64,000 bases of DNA from an uncultured bacterium (GCA_938084905.1 CALKEQ010000003.1:1-64000); one strand, 5' to 3'. Positions 10,603 to 19,991 are shown, counted from the stretch's first letter. Notes: generated by a model from the letters alone, not told the origin. Made by a program: numbers and translations.

Positions 10603-11090
10603 CTTAAACCCCTTATTCTCTCTATGAATTCATTGACGAGCCTATTATGATCCTCTTTTTTCAAAGCCTGTCTTATAATTCTCTCTGCCTCAGCAATAGC
10701 CTTTTTTGCCACTTCTTCCCTTATCATTGCCCGCATCTCTTTTATCTCTTGTTCCTTCGTGAGAGCCACTTGCTCCTTAAGCTTATCCGCAAGCTCACGG
10801 GCTTCAGAAATTATCCTTTCCTTCTCTTTGTAAGCTTCCTCAAGAACCTTTCTTTTTATATCTTCTATCTCCGCATCGAGGCGCGAAATCTTCTCATGGA
10901 TTTCGTTCTTCAAGGATTCGGTCTCCAGTATAATTCGATTTTTACTCTCAATCTCATCCTTTATTCTTTGATGTCTCTCAGAAAGGTACCTTTTAAGAGG
11001 CCGACCAGCAAATCGGATAAGTATAGCCAAGAGAATGGCAAAATTTACGAACCGAAAGAATACGGAGAGTAAGGATTCCTCACCGTGCAT
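10599..11090 (-). CDS. atpF: F1Fo ATP synthase b subunit
   Basis: The 163-residue protein has one N-terminal membrane helix (about residues 8-26, VNFAILLAILIRF) followed by a long highly charged helix of the peripheral stalk, ending with EAERIIRQALKKED. It is the second of two consecutive b-type genes, so the enzyme has a b/b' heterodimeric stalk. Its start overlaps the b' stop by one base. Confidence 0.92.
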   Translation of the reverse strand: MHGEESLLSVFFRFVNFAILLAILIRFAGRPLKRYLSERHQRIKDEIESKNRIILETESLKNEIHEKISRLDAEIEDIKRKVLEEAYKEKERIISEARELADKLKEQVALTKEQEIKEMRAMIREEVAKKAIAEAERIIRQALKKEDHNRLVNEFIERIRGLS

Positions 11091-11518
11091 TAGTTTAGAC
11101 TCCGAAGAAGAACCTTTTCAGCTATCTCTTTTGCCAATCTCTCCGTGTCCGCACTCAACTCGTCCATTACCCTTTTAGTCTCCCTTTCTATCTCCTCTTT
11201 TGTCTTTTTTATCTCCTCAGCTACCTCTTTTTTCGCTTTTTCAAGAATCTCGGTAAAGATTTGCTGTCCTGAAAGGATGATCTTTTCTCTTTCCTCGTAA
11301 ATTGGCCTCTTTCTTTCTCTTAGGAGTTCGTCGTATTCCCTTTCTATCCTGAGGAGGCTCTCCTTCGCCCTTTCAACCCTTTCTGAAAGATCTTTTATGG
11401 TCAGTTCCCTCCTGTTTAAAGCTTTAAGCACTGGCTTAAAGAGAAGAAAGTTAAGGAGGATCAAAAGGATGAGGAAATTTAAAAACTGCAGAATGATCGT
11501 GTAATCAAAGGTAATCAT
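11090..11518 (-). CDS. F1Fo ATP synthase b' subunit
   Basis: A 142-residue first b-type subunit: an N-terminal membrane helix (FLNFLILLILLNFLLFKPV) followed by a charged coiled coil. Presence of both b' and b is usual in Desulfobacterota-type, cyanobacterial and plastid enzymes. It heads the operon; genes for the membrane subunits a and c are not in this window and must lie elsewhere, as in many related genomes. There is no clear ribosome binding site in front of its ATG. Confidence 0.9.
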   Translation of the reverse strand: MITFDYTIILQFLNFLILLILLNFLLFKPVLKALNRRELTIKDLSERVERAKESLLRIEREYDELLRERKRPIYEEREKIILSGQQIFTEILEKAKKEVAEEIKKTKEEIERETKRVMDELSADTERLAKEIAEKVLLRSLN

Positions 11519-11548
11519 ATCGGTGTTCTAGAGCGAGAGATGATCTTT

Positions 11549-11577
11549 TTATTAACACAAAAAATTCTCCATTTCAA
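11549..11577 (-). promoter_or_regulatory. Putative promoter of the ATP synthase operon
   Basis: On the minus strand TTGAAA (11577-11572) and TAATAA (11554-11549) are 17 bases apart. The start would fall near 11542, about 24 bases before the b' start codon. The match is moderate. Confidence 0.4.
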
Positions 11578-11597
11578 ATACAACGTCGATGCTAGAT

Positions 11598-11627
11598 TTG
11601 ACAAGGTAAAATCTCCTCAGGTATTAT
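11598..11627 (+). promoter_or_regulatory. Sigma-70 promoter of the purB operon
   Basis: TTGACA at 11598-11603 and TATTAT at 11622-11627 are 18 bases apart. Only six bases separate the -10 box from the purB ATG at 11634, so the transcript should begin at or beside the start codon. No ribosome binding site is present. Confidence 0.7.
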
Positions 11628-11633
11628 AGAGCC

Positions 11634-12929
11634 ATGATCGAGAGGTACACGCTTGAGAGGATGAAGAGAGTATGGAGTGAGGAGAATAAATTCAGAAAAT
11701 GGCTGGAAGTGGAACTTCTCATATGTGAGGCTTATGCAAAACTCTCCTTGATCCCTGAAGATGCTCTAAGAGAAATAAAGGAGAAAGCAAGATTCGACGT
11801 GGAGAGGATAAAGGAGATTGAAAAGAGAACGAGGCACGACGTTGTTGCCTTTATAGAGTGTGTTTCCGAGTTCATAGGTCCATCCTCGAGGTACTTCCAT
11901 ATGGGAGTAACTTCATCCGACATAATTGATACCTCCTTTTCATGCCTTCTTAGAGAGGCTTGTGAGATCATAATTGAAGATGTGAAAGAAGTTATGAACG
12001 TGCTCAAAGAAAAGGCGTATAAGTACAAGTACACTCCAATGATTGGAAGAACACATGGGGTACATGCGGAACCGATAACCTTCGGAATCAAACTGGCGAA
12101 TTTTTACGACGAGATGAGAAGGAACATGGAAAGACTAAATCAGGCACTTGAGAGAGTGAGTTATGGAAAGATCTCGGGTGCGGTTGGTACTTACGCACAC
12201 GTGCCGCCATTTGTAGAGGAGTACGTTCTATCGAGACTCAGGCTTAAAGTTGCCCCAATTTCCACCCAGATAATATCTCGGGACTACTATGCCGATTTCT
12301 TTTTAACACTTGCCATTTTAGCCTCCACCATTGAAAAGATGGCACTTGAGGTGAGACATCTTCAAAGGACTGAGGTGAAAGAGGCGGAAGAGTTCTTTGG
12401 GGTGGGACAGACCGGCTCTTCGGCTATGCCACATAAAAGGAATCCCATAGGATCTGAGAATCTTTCCGGTCTTGCAAGGCTTGTGAGGGCTTACGCTTTG
12501 ACTTGTCTGGAGAATATTCCTTTGTGGCACGAAAGGGACATAAGCCATTCTTCTGTAGAAAGGGTTATAGCACCAGATGCAACGATTCTCATCGATTACA
12601 TGTTAGAAAGATTAAAAAACATCTACAAGGATCTGGTGGTTTATCCTGAAAAGATGAAGGCGAATATGGAAAAAACGAAGGGTCTATACCATTCGGAGAG
12701 TGTTCTTCTTGCGCTTATGAGGAAAGGTTTAGAGAGGAAGACCGCATACGAGCTTACACAAAGTGTTGCTATGAGATGCTATGAGTATGAGCTAGACTTC
12801 CGGGATGAGGTGAAAAGAGACGAACAGATAGGAAAGTACCTTACGAAAGAAGAAATAGAAGATGCCTTAAATACTGAAAGGTACTTTAAATACGTTGACG
12901 TTATCTATAGGAGGGTCTTTGGAGAGTAA
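11634..12929 (+). CDS. purB: Adenylosuccinate lyase
   Basis: The 431-residue enzyme belongs to the fumarase/aspartase superfamily; the signature SSAMPHKRNP (around residue 265) carries the flexible catalytic loop, and TSSDIIDT and GRTHGVHAEP are the other two conserved regions. It removes fumarate from SAICAR and from adenylosuccinate in purine synthesis. It is the first of seven same-strand genes running to 19275. The ATG follows the -10 box by six bases with no Shine-Dalgarno, so translation is probably leaderless. Confidence 0.97.
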   Translation: MIERYTLERMKRVWSEENKFRKWLEVELLICEAYAKLSLIPEDALREIKEKARFDVERIKEIEKRTRHDVVAFIECVSEFIGPSSRYFHMGVTSSDIIDTSFSCLLREACEIIIEDVKEVMNVLKEKAYKYKYTPMIGRTHGVHAEPITFGIKLANFYDEMRRNMERLNQALERVSYGKISGAVGTYAHVPPFVEEYVLSRLRLKVAPISTQIISRDYYADFFLTLAILASTIEKMALEVRHLQRTEVKEAEEFFGVGQTGSSAMPHKRNPIGSENLSGLARLVRAYALTCLENIPLWHERDISHSSVERVIAPDATILIDYMLERLKNIYKDLVVYPEKMKANMEKTKGLYHSESVLLALMRKGLERKTAYELTQSVAMRCYEYELDFRDEVKRDEQIGKYLTKEEIEDALNTERYFKYVDVIYRRVFGE

Positions 12930-12932
12930 TCA

Positions 12933-13883
12933 ATGCCTGCAAATCTTCCACCCCAGTACTACGAAGAGGAGAAAAAACTGAAGGAAGCGAAAAGCTTAGA
13001 TGAGAAGATAAGAATCCTGGAGAGGATGCTTGCCATCATTCCCCATCACAAAGGGACCGACAAGTTGATAGGGTCTCTGAGAGCCAAAATATCAAAACTG
13101 AAAGAGGAAAAGGAGAGAAGGCCTCAGACGAGGAAGGGGATTGATGCCCTCTACAATGTGAAAAAGGAGGGAGCCGCACAGGTACTTTTTTTAGGTTTTC
13201 CAAACTCGGGAAAATCTTCTATTGTTTCATCCCTAACCGGAGAATATGTGGAGGTGGCAGAATATCCTTACACAACAAAGGTCCTTCAACCACGGATGAT
13301 GAGGTATGAGGATATTTGGATTCAGCTTGTCGACACGCCAGCCATAGGAGCTGACGGTATGAGCATGTGGTTTGGTAATATGTTGAGAAAGGCCGATCTT
13401 TTATGCATTGTTGTATCTGTCTCAGAGGACATTTTTACTGAGTACGATCTTATAAAGGAGGAGATGAGCCCTCACATAGAAGAGACATCTAAACCGCATA
13501 TAGTTGTCGTAAACAAGATGGACTTAATAGAACACTCATCAAAATATGAGCCCTTTGAGATGAAACTGAAAGCTTTAGGTGTTTCCTCAATACCTGTTTC
13601 TGCAACTCATCTCATGAACCTACACCAGCTAAAGGAGGAGATATTTGTCAAGTCCGGAATAATAAGGGTTTATTCTAAGCTACCTGGAAAGAAACCTGAT
13701 CTTGAAGTCCCTTTTACAATGAAGAAAGGGAGCACGGTTTTAGACTTTGCCGAAGCTATACATAAGGATTTTGTAAAAAAGCTGAGGTATGCTAGGCTTT
13801 GGAGAAGGGACGTACTAAACGGGATGATGGTTAGTAAGGACTTTGTCCTTGAGGATAAAGACATAGTTGAACTTCACGTATAA
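12933..13883 (+). CDS. Obg/DRG-type GTPase with C-terminal TGS domain
   Basis: A 316-residue cytoplasmic GTPase. A charged N-terminal helical region (1-75) precedes a G domain with G1 GFPNSGKSS (88-96), a switch region YPYTTK, G3 DTPAIGAD and G4 NKMD, and a TGS domain at the C-terminus (about 245-316, VLDFAEAIHKDF). The order resembles archaeal and eukaryotic DRG proteins more than bacterial Obg or YchF. These proteins act on ribosomes or tRNA, but no exact function is known for this bacterial group. It starts three bases after purB and its end overlaps the next gene by 17 bases. Confidence 0.85.
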   Translation: MPANLPPQYYEEEKKLKEAKSLDEKIRILERMLAIIPHHKGTDKLIGSLRAKISKLKEEKERRPQTRKGIDALYNVKKEGAAQVLFLGFPNSGKSSIVSSLTGEYVEVAEYPYTTKVLQPRMMRYEDIWIQLVDTPAIGADGMSMWFGNMLRKADLLCIVVSVSEDIFTEYDLIKEEMSPHIEETSKPHIVVVNKMDLIEHSSKYEPFEMKLKALGVSSIPVSATHLMNLHQLKEEIFVKSGIIRVYSKLPGKKPDLEVPFTMKKGSTVLDFAEAIHKDFVKKLRYARLWRRDVLNGMMVSKDFVLEDKDIVELHV

Positions 13884-14670
13884 TCGCTTAAAGAAGGTCC
13901 TCGATAAAAACCTTCAGAAAATGAGGGGGCTTTTGATTGAAAGGATAGAGATGGATCCTGTCTTTTTTCCTCACCTATTCAGCAATAGGGAGGACATAGA
14001 GATTGCCGGTTTTTTGTCGGCTCAATTTGCGTACGGTAGCATAGTTCAGATAAGGAGATTTTTGTTAACCCTCTTTTCAAGGATGGGGAGAAGCCCTTAC
14101 GAGTTTGTAAAATCGGAGGATTTTTCCGCTCTTTACGGCCTTTCTTACAGGTTTCAGAAAGATAGTGAGATAATAGAGCTCTTTTCCACACTAAAGAAGG
14201 CCTTAGATAGGTACCGAACCCTAGGAGACCTTTTTTTTACCGTCTTCAGGGAAGATATAAGGGATGCCATCTTTTCCATAAGGGATGAATTGGAAATCCC
14301 AAGAGGTAAACTCCTCTTTTTCTTTCCTTCGCCATCCTCAAGTAATCCTTTGAAAAGGTGGAATCTTTTTCTTAGATGGATGGTGAGGAAGGATGAGGTG
14401 GACTTTGGGATATGGGAGTTTATAAAGCCGAATGCTCTCTTGGTTCCTCTTGATACTCACATTTTCAAGATAGCAAGGTGTCTCGGTTTCACAAAAAGGA
14501 GAACGAAAGATGCGAAAACCGTCGCTGAAATTACTGAGAGTTTCAGGATTCTTTGCCCGGAAGACCCACTAAGGTACGATTTTTTCCTATGCCATTTCGT
14601 TGGAATAGATAAAGGGTGCAAGGGAGAACGTTCAGAAATTTGTGAAAGGGGATGTTTTATCTATGGATAA
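13867..14670 (+). CDS. TIGR02757/DUF2400 family protein
   Basis: The 267-residue protein matches the TIGR02757 family by the internal pattern LLVPLDTHIFKIARCLG and CPEDPLRYDFFLCHFVGI, plus an N-terminal FLSAQFAYGS stretch. The second half resembles helix-hairpin-helix DNA glycosylases, with cysteines at the C-terminus, but no activity has been established for the family. The start is a TTG inside the end of the GTPase gene, preceded by GAGGA at about ten bases; an ATG at 13921 is a weaker alternative because it would remove the conserved beginning. It overlaps rimO by eight bases. Confidence 0.75.
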   Translation: MNFTYNRLKKVLDKNLQKMRGLLIERIEMDPVFFPHLFSNREDIEIAGFLSAQFAYGSIVQIRRFLLTLFSRMGRSPYEFVKSEDFSALYGLSYRFQKDSEIIELFSTLKKALDRYRTLGDLFFTVFREDIRDAIFSIRDELEIPRGKLLFFFPSPSSSNPLKRWNLFLRWMVRKDEVDFGIWEFIKPNALLVPLDTHIFKIARCLGFTKRRTKDAKTVAEITESFRILCPEDPLRYDFFLCHFVGIDKGCKGERSEICERGCFIYG

Positions 14671-15928
14671 GTTCAGTATTGTGAGTCTGGGCTGTCCAAA
14701 GAATCTGGTCGATTCTGAGTACATAGCACAGAAAATGGAAAATTGTGGTTTTAGAATGGCGGATGAAGGAAGGTACGTGATTGTGAATACCTGTGCATTT
14801 ATAGCAGAAGCAGTAAGGGAATCTGTGGAGACAATTCTAAGGCTTGCACAAAAGGGGAATAAAAAAAAGATAATTGTGACAGGTTGCATGGTGGAAAGAT
14901 ATGGAGAGAGTCTTCAGAGTCTCCTTCCTGAAGTGGATCTCTTTGTTGGGAGATCTTTTTACCCCGTTTTTGAAGAGATCGTTGAAAAAAGAGGTTTCTT
15001 TTCATCCGGTCTCCCATTCCATGAAACCTTTCCACGTAAGCCCTTAACGAAGCCTCCAGTCGCGTATTTAAAGATTCAGGAAGGCTGTGACAATATGTGC
15101 ACTTATTGCACCATCCCATCAATTAGAGGGAGATTGAGGTGCAGAAAGCCTGAAGAGATTTTGAGAGAACTAAAATGGCTCCTCGATTCCGGTTTTAAAG
15201 AGATAAACGTTATAGGTCAGGACATAACAGCCTATGGGAAGGACCTGGGGATGAGCCTTAAGGACCTGATATTAGAGATGCTAAAGATACCGGGAGACTA
15301 CCACATAAGGCTTCTTTATCTTAACCCAAAGGGAATTACAGAAGATCTGATAGATCTTGTCGCAAATGAGGAAAGGATTGTAAAGTACCTGGACATCCCC
15401 ATTCAGCACTGCGAAAATAGAGTACTTTCCCTTATGGGCCGAAATTACACGAAGGAGTATCTTGAAGGACTTTTGGAAACGATCAAAAAGAGAATTCCTG
15501 AGGTTACCCTAAGGACAACTGTGATGGTTGGCTTTCCTTCTGAGAGAGATGAGGAATTTGAAGCCTTGTTAAATTTTGTGGAAAAATGGGGTTTCAATAT
15601 GCTTGGGGCCTTTATGTATTCTCCAGAAGAAGGAACGGAGGCTGCAAAGATGAAAGGGCAGTTGACGAAGAGGATAAAAAGTGAGAGATTCAATAAGATA
15701 ATGGAGACACAAAAGACGATTTCAAGAAAAAAACTGGCACAACTTGTGGGAAAGAAAAGTAAGGTCATAGTTGAGGAGGAAGGTAAACCTTACCTGGTTG
15801 GGAGAATATTGGAGCAGGCACCTGATGTAGATGGAATTGCATTTATAAAGGGAAAGGCGAAAAAGGGAGAAATAAAGGAGTGTAGAATATTGAAAAGCTT
15901 CGATTATGACGTGCTAGTGGAAATCTGA
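14663..15928 (+). CDS. rimO: Ribosomal protein uS12 methylthiotransferase RimO
   Basis: This 421-residue radical SAM enzyme adds a methylthio group to an aspartate of ribosomal protein S12. It shows the MTTase N-terminal SLGCPKNLVDSE with cysteines for the auxiliary cluster, the radical SAM triad in GCDNMCTYC, and a C-terminal TRAM domain (VEEEGKPYLVGRI, APDVDG). SLGCPKNLVDSE distinguishes RimO from MiaB. ATG 14663 is preferred because RimO proteins start just before the first motif; a GTG seven codons upstream is possible. A MiaB paralogue is present at 35414-36724. Confidence 0.95.
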   Translation: MDKFSIVSLGCPKNLVDSEYIAQKMENCGFRMADEGRYVIVNTCAFIAEAVRESVETILRLAQKGNKKKIIVTGCMVERYGESLQSLLPEVDLFVGRSFYPVFEEIVEKRGFFSSGLPFHETFPRKPLTKPPVAYLKIQEGCDNMCTYCTIPSIRGRLRCRKPEEILRELKWLLDSGFKEINVIGQDITAYGKDLGMSLKDLILEMLKIPGDYHIRLLYLNPKGITEDLIDLVANEERIVKYLDIPIQHCENRVLSLMGRNYTKEYLEGLLETIKKRIPEVTLRTTVMVGFPSERDEEFEALLNFVEKWGFNMLGAFMYSPEEGTEAAKMKGQLTKRIKSERFNKIMETQKTISRKKLAQLVGKKSKVIVEEEGKPYLVGRILEQAPDVDGIAFIKGKAKKGEIKECRILKSFDYDVLVEI

Positions 15929-15945
15929 GAAGGAGAGGTTAAGCT

Positions 15946-17406
15946 ATGGAGCCTGTTCAAGAGCTGATGAAAGTAAGGATAAGAAAGATGGAAGAACTAA
16001 AAAGCTTTGGAATTGAGCCTTACCCCCAGAGGGCGTGGGAATGTCAAACAACAGAAAAGATAAAGGAACTTTATGGGAATATGGAGGAGGAGGAGCTTAA
16101 GGAGAGTTCACCGAGTGTCAGGTGCGCAGGGAGGATAGTGTCTTTCCGGGACTTCGGAAAGAGCGTATTCTTCCACATTCTCGATCGCAAAGGAAAAATA
16201 CAAATCTACGCAAGGAAGGATGTTCTTGAGTCTCCCGAGTATGAACTTTTCAAAAAATTCGACATCGGAGACATAATTGGTGTAGAAGGTACCCTCTTCA
16301 AAACTAAAACAAAGGAATTGACTATCCTTGCTAGAAATATCGTTCTTCTTGCAAAATCGCTCCGACCTCTGCCTGAAAAGTGGCACGGTCTTAAGGATAT
16401 TGAGGAAAGGCATAGAAAAAGGTACCTGGACCTTATAGTCAACGAAAAAATTAGGGACGTGTTTGTAAAGAGATCTAGGATAGTAAATTTTATTCGCCTT
16501 TATCTGACAGAGAGGGATTTTCTGGAAGTGGAAACTCCAATGATGCATCTTATTCCTGGTGGTGCAGATGCAAAACCTTTCATGACTCACCACAACGCGC
16601 TTGATCTCGATCTTTATCTAAGAATTGCCCCTGAGCTGTATCTTAAGAGATTGATCGTTGGAGGTATGGAGAGAGTATTCGAGATCAATAGAAACTTTAG
16701 AAATGAGGGGATTTCCGTCAAGCATAATCCTGAATTTACAATGCTCGAATTTTACCAGGCCTATGCCACTTACGAGGATCTGATGCGTCTTTTGGAAGAT
16801 CTGATCACACGCCTAGTAATGGAAATACACAATGGAACAAAGATAAATTTTAAGGGGAGCGTGATAGACTTCTCCCCACCATGGCAAAGGTACAAGATGG
16901 AAGAGGCCCTTGAGGTAATAGGCGGATTAAATGTAAGGGAAGAGAGTCTGGAGAATTTACAAAAGCTGGCAAGGGATTTGGGAATGGAGGATGTAAATGG
17001 AGCCTCGAGAGGAAAGCTTTTAACTAAGATTTTTGAGGCCCTATGTGAGGAGAAGCTAATCAACCCAACATTTGTAACTCACTATCCCGTTGACGTTTCT
17101 CCTTTGGCAAAGAGGAGTAAGGAGGATCCAGACATAGTGGAAAGGTTCGAACTGTACATAGGGGGGATGGAGATCGCAAACGGATTTAACGAGCTGAACG
17201 ACCCTTTTGACCAGAAGGAGAGGTTTATTAACCAGGCGGCAAGGAAAGGGCAGGACTACCCTATAGATGAGGATTACATAATGGCGCTCGAATACGGGAT
17301 GCCCCCTACTGCTGGATGCGGAGTTGGGATAGACAGACTCGTTATGGTGCTGACCGATTCCCCATCAATAAGGGAGGTTATACTTTTCCCACTTCTTAGG
17401 CCATGA
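15946..17406 (+). CDS. lysS: Lysyl-tRNA synthetase, class II
   Basis: The 486-residue synthetase has an N-terminal OB-fold anticodon domain and a class II catalytic core with motif 1 (DFLEVETPMMH), motif 2 (FRNEGISVKHNPEFTMLEF) and motif 3 (GCGVGIDRLVM). GGADAKPF is a lysine-specific feature. It is preceded by a clear GGAGAGG ribosome binding site. The stop overlaps the lolC-like start by four bases (ATGA), and lysS followed by lolCD is a frequent order in related bacteria. Confidence 0.97.
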   Translation: MEPVQELMKVRIRKMEELKSFGIEPYPQRAWECQTTEKIKELYGNMEEEELKESSPSVRCAGRIVSFRDFGKSVFFHILDRKGKIQIYARKDVLESPEYELFKKFDIGDIIGVEGTLFKTKTKELTILARNIVLLAKSLRPLPEKWHGLKDIEERHRKRYLDLIVNEKIRDVFVKRSRIVNFIRLYLTERDFLEVETPMMHLIPGGADAKPFMTHHNALDLDLYLRIAPELYLKRLIVGGMERVFEINRNFRNEGISVKHNPEFTMLEFYQAYATYEDLMRLLEDLITRLVMEIHNGTKINFKGSVIDFSPPWQRYKMEEALEVIGGLNVREESLENLQKLARDLGMEDVNGASRGKLLTKIFEALCEEKLINPTFVTHYPVDVSPLAKRSKEDPDIVERFELYIGGMEIANGFNELNDPFDQKERFINQAARKGQDYPIDEDYIMALEYGMPPTAGCGVGIDRLVMVLTDSPSIREVILFPLLRP

Positions 17407-18602
17407 GAATTGAAACCACAATAGGTCTAAGATACTTAAAATCGAAAAGAAAGGAGGCCTTTATCGCTTTTACAACGTGGATCGCAGTCTCTGGGATAGC
17501 AATAGGGGTTATGGCGCTAATCGTCGTCATAAGCGTTATGACCGGTTTTCAAGAGGAGATAAAGACCCGAATACTTGGTATCAATCCCCATATTCTAATT
17601 TCGAGCGTTGAGGGAAACATAAAAAAACCTGAGCAGATAGTGGATATGATAAAAAGTGAAGAAGGCATAACACATGTATTCCCATTTACGCAGTTCCAGG
17701 CGATTATTCAGGGAAAAGGTAAGCAGTCTGGTGTGATAGTCAAAGCTGTAAATTTAGAAGATGTGGACTTTATGAAAAGTTTTGTTAAATCTGGAAACGT
17801 AGAGGCATTGGGCGAAAACGGAAAGGCTCTTGTTGGTAGTGAGCTTTCCCGAAGGCTCGGTCTTTTTTTGGGGGACGATCTTTACCTTATGGTTCCCTAT
17901 GCGGATGTTTCACCTTCTGGAGTGATTCCAGATGTTGTTCCACTTAAAGTTGGGGGGATAGTTGAGACAGGAATATACGATGTGGACGATGTTTTAGTGA
18001 TAATGTCCTTAAAAGACCTAAAGAGGTTATCCCTGTACGGTGTTACAGGTATCGAGGTGAGACTGAAAGATACTTACAAAGCCAATGAGGTAAGGGATAG
18101 GCTCGTAAAAAAACTAGGAGTTCCCTTCTTCGGAAGAACGTGGGTTGAGATGAACAGAAACCTCTTTTCAGCCTTAAAACTTGAAAAGATTGCCATGTTT
18201 ATCATTCTTGCGCTAATCATCCTTGTTGCCAGCTTCAATATAATAAGTTCGCTGGTTATGACCGTGATTGAGAAAAAAAAGGATATAGCCATACTTAAGT
18301 CCTTTGGTGCAAAAAAAAGAAGCATAATGAAGATCTTTATAGTGGAAGGTTTAGCCATAGGAATAATAGGCGCCTTATTCGGATCATTCTTCGGTTATAC
18401 CCTATGCGAGATAATAAGAAGGTACAGAATTGTTTCTCTTCCCCAGGACATATATTACATAACCAACCTTCCGGTAAAGGTGAGTCTGCCAGATGTGATA
18501 CTTGTCTCCTCAATTACAATCTTGATATGTTTGCTCTCAACCATTTATCCATCTTACAAAGCTTCGAGGGTCGATCCGGCAGAGGCCTTAAGGTATGAAT
18601 GA
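17403..18602 (+). CDS. Lipoprotein-releasing ABC transporter permease, LolC/LolE type
   Basis: A 399-residue inner-membrane protein with one N-terminal membrane helix (about 22-48), a large periplasmic MacB-type domain (about 50-240) and three C-terminal helices, ending in the typical YPSYKASRVDPAEALRYE. With LolD it extracts lipoproteins from the inner membrane and passes them to LolA. Only one permease gene is present, suggesting a homodimeric LolF-like arrangement instead of LolC plus LolE. It overlaps lysS and lolD, so the three are coupled. Confidence 0.9.
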   Translation: MRIETTIGLRYLKSKRKEAFIAFTTWIAVSGIAIGVMALIVVISVMTGFQEEIKTRILGINPHILISSVEGNIKKPEQIVDMIKSEEGITHVFPFTQFQAIIQGKGKQSGVIVKAVNLEDVDFMKSFVKSGNVEALGENGKALVGSELSRRLGLFLGDDLYLMVPYADVSPSGVIPDVVPLKVGGIVETGIYDVDDVLVIMSLKDLKRLSLYGVTGIEVRLKDTYKANEVRDRLVKKLGVPFFGRTWVEMNRNLFSALKLEKIAMFIILALIILVASFNIISSLVMTVIEKKKDIAILKSFGAKKRSIMKIFIVEGLAIGIIGALFGSFFGYTLCEIIRRYRIVSLPQDIYYITNLPVKVSLPDVILVSSITILICLLSTIYPSYKASRVDPAEALRYE

Positions 18603-19275
18603 AATTATAGTTTCTGCAAAGGGGATAAGGAAGGTCTTCGTCAAAGAAAAGACGGTAATCGAGGCATTAAGGGGTGTGAACATTGAGATAAGAGGAGGAG
18701 ATTTTATCACAATAATGGGTCCTTCAGGAGCAGGGAAAAGCACACTCTTACATGTTCTTGGAACCCTCGATAAACCAACAGAGGGAGAAGTTCTATTTGA
18801 GGGTAGAAGGATAGACGATTTAAGCGACGATGAACTGTCTAACATCAGAAATGAAAAGATAGGCTTTGTATTCCAGTTCTACCATCTCCTCCAGGATTTC
18901 TCAGTAGTTGAAAATGTGGCGATGCCACTTTTAATCAGAGGGCTGAAAAAAAAAGAGGCTGAGAAGAAAGCGGAGAAACTTTTGGACCTTTTTGGGCTAA
19001 AAGAGAGGAAAAATCATAGGCCGCAGGAACTTTCAGGTGGCGAACAACAGAGGGTCGCGATTGCCAGGGCCTTAATTTGCGAGCCGAAGGTCATCTTCGC
19101 TGATGAACCGACGGGCAATATGGACAGAAAAACTGGATCGATGATAATCGAATATTTCAGGGAAATAAATGAGAGATTCAAGGTCACGGTTGTCATTGTC
19201 ACCCATGATCCTGAAATAGGTAGTCTGGGAAAGAGAAGATTGCGAATGCTGGATGGTGAGATTTTTCCGGAGTAG
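18595..19275 (+). CDS. lolD: Lipoprotein-releasing ABC transporter ATP-binding protein LolD
   Basis: The 226-residue ATPase has Walker A GPSGAGKST, Q-loop FVFQFYHLL, signature LSGGEQQRVAIARAL and Walker B VIFADEPTGNMD. The FYHLL sequence after the Q-loop is typical of LolD/MacB-type ATPases. Its start lies eight bases inside the permease gene, which makes a complex very likely. It ends the purB operon and is followed within 22 bases by the end of the convergent nitroreductase gene. Confidence 0.92.
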   Translation: MNEIIVSAKGIRKVFVKEKTVIEALRGVNIEIRGGDFITIMGPSGAGKSTLLHVLGTLDKPTEGEVLFEGRRIDDLSDDELSNIRNEKIGFVFQFYHLLQDFSVVENVAMPLLIRGLKKKEAEKKAEKLLDLFGLKERKNHRPQELSGGEQQRVAIARALICEPKVIFADEPTGNMDRKTGSMIIEYFREINERFKVTVVIVTHDPEIGSLGKRRLRMLDGEIFPE

Positions 19276-19297
19276 TCTTACGATTTTTTATGGGAAG

Positions 19298-19891
19298 TCA
19301 AATGGAGACGTACTTTATAAGTTTCCTAAAAATTGAGAGTGGGCCGGATTTTAAGAAGTTATCTGAAAAGGACTTCCTTTTCACATTGGACCAGGTCTCA
19401 TAATGAACTATTTTTTCAAGTTCTATCCTGGGAGGCGCAGTTGGCTTTTCCTTTGGACGGCCAACAGTTATAAGTGCAACTACAGAAACATTCTCTGGAA
19501 TCTGGAGAAGCTCCTTTATCTTTTTCTCATCAAAAGCACCTATCCAGCATGTGCCAAGACCTATGCTCTCCGCCGCTAGTAAGATGTTCCCACCTGCAAG
19601 TGTTACGTCGTATATACCAAATCTACTTTTTTCTTTCTCATAGCAGAGTACGATTATGCATGGAGCATTCCCAACGTGTGATGATTTGAAGAAAAAGAAT
19701 TTTGCGTACTTAGAGATTTCCTTTCTCGTATTTTCGTCTCTGACGACTATAAAATGCCAAGGCTGCAGATTTGCTCCAGTTGGTGCCCACCTTGCGGCTT
19801 CAAGGAGAATCTCAAGCTCCTCATCTTTTATCGGTTCTTCACTGTAAAGTCTCACTGACCTTCTCGCCTTGATGAGGCTTATTAAATCCAT
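19298..19891 (-). CDS. Nitroreductase family protein
   Basis: This 197-residue FMN-dependent oxidoreductase starts with the family pattern LIKARRSVRLYSEEPI, has RWAPTGANLQPWHFIVV for flavin binding, and the later GLGTCWIGAF and VGRPKEKP motifs. Nitroreductases use NAD(P)H to reduce nitro groups, quinones or flavins; the physiological substrate is not readable. A perfect TATAAT sits eight bases upstream of the ATG and no ribosome binding site is seen, so the mRNA may have almost no leader. Confidence 0.88.
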   Translation of the reverse strand: MDLISLIKARRSVRLYSEEPIKDEELEILLEAARWAPTGANLQPWHFIVVRDENTRKEISKYAKFFFFKSSHVGNAPCIIVLCYEKEKSRFGIYDVTLAGGNILLAAESIGLGTCWIGAFDEKKIKELLQIPENVSVVALITVGRPKEKPTAPPRIELEKIVHYETWSNVKRKSFSDNFLKSGPLSIFRKLIKYVSI

Positions 19892-19899
19892 ATGAGAAG

Positions 19900-19905
19900 A
19901 TTATA
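19900..19905 (-). promoter_or_regulatory. -10 box of the nitroreductase gene
   Basis: TATAAT on the minus strand, eight bases before the ATG at 19891. A weak TGGCAA-like -35 lies about 17-18 bases upstream. It predicts a leader of one or two bases. Confidence 0.5.
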
Positions 19906-19941
19906 CTGTAAAACGAGTTTTATTTGCCAGATGAGATATCC

Positions 19942-19970
19942 TTGTCTTTTGAAGATCGGGGGTATATAAT
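19942..19970 (+). promoter_or_regulatory. Promoter of the B12 radical SAM gene
   Basis: TTGTCT (19942-19947) and TATAAT (19965-19970) are separated by 17 bases. The leader of about 15 bases contains AAAGGGAG as ribosome binding site before the ATG at 19992. Confidence 0.6.
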
Positions 19971-19991
19971 CGTCAAAGGGAGAATTCGTTC

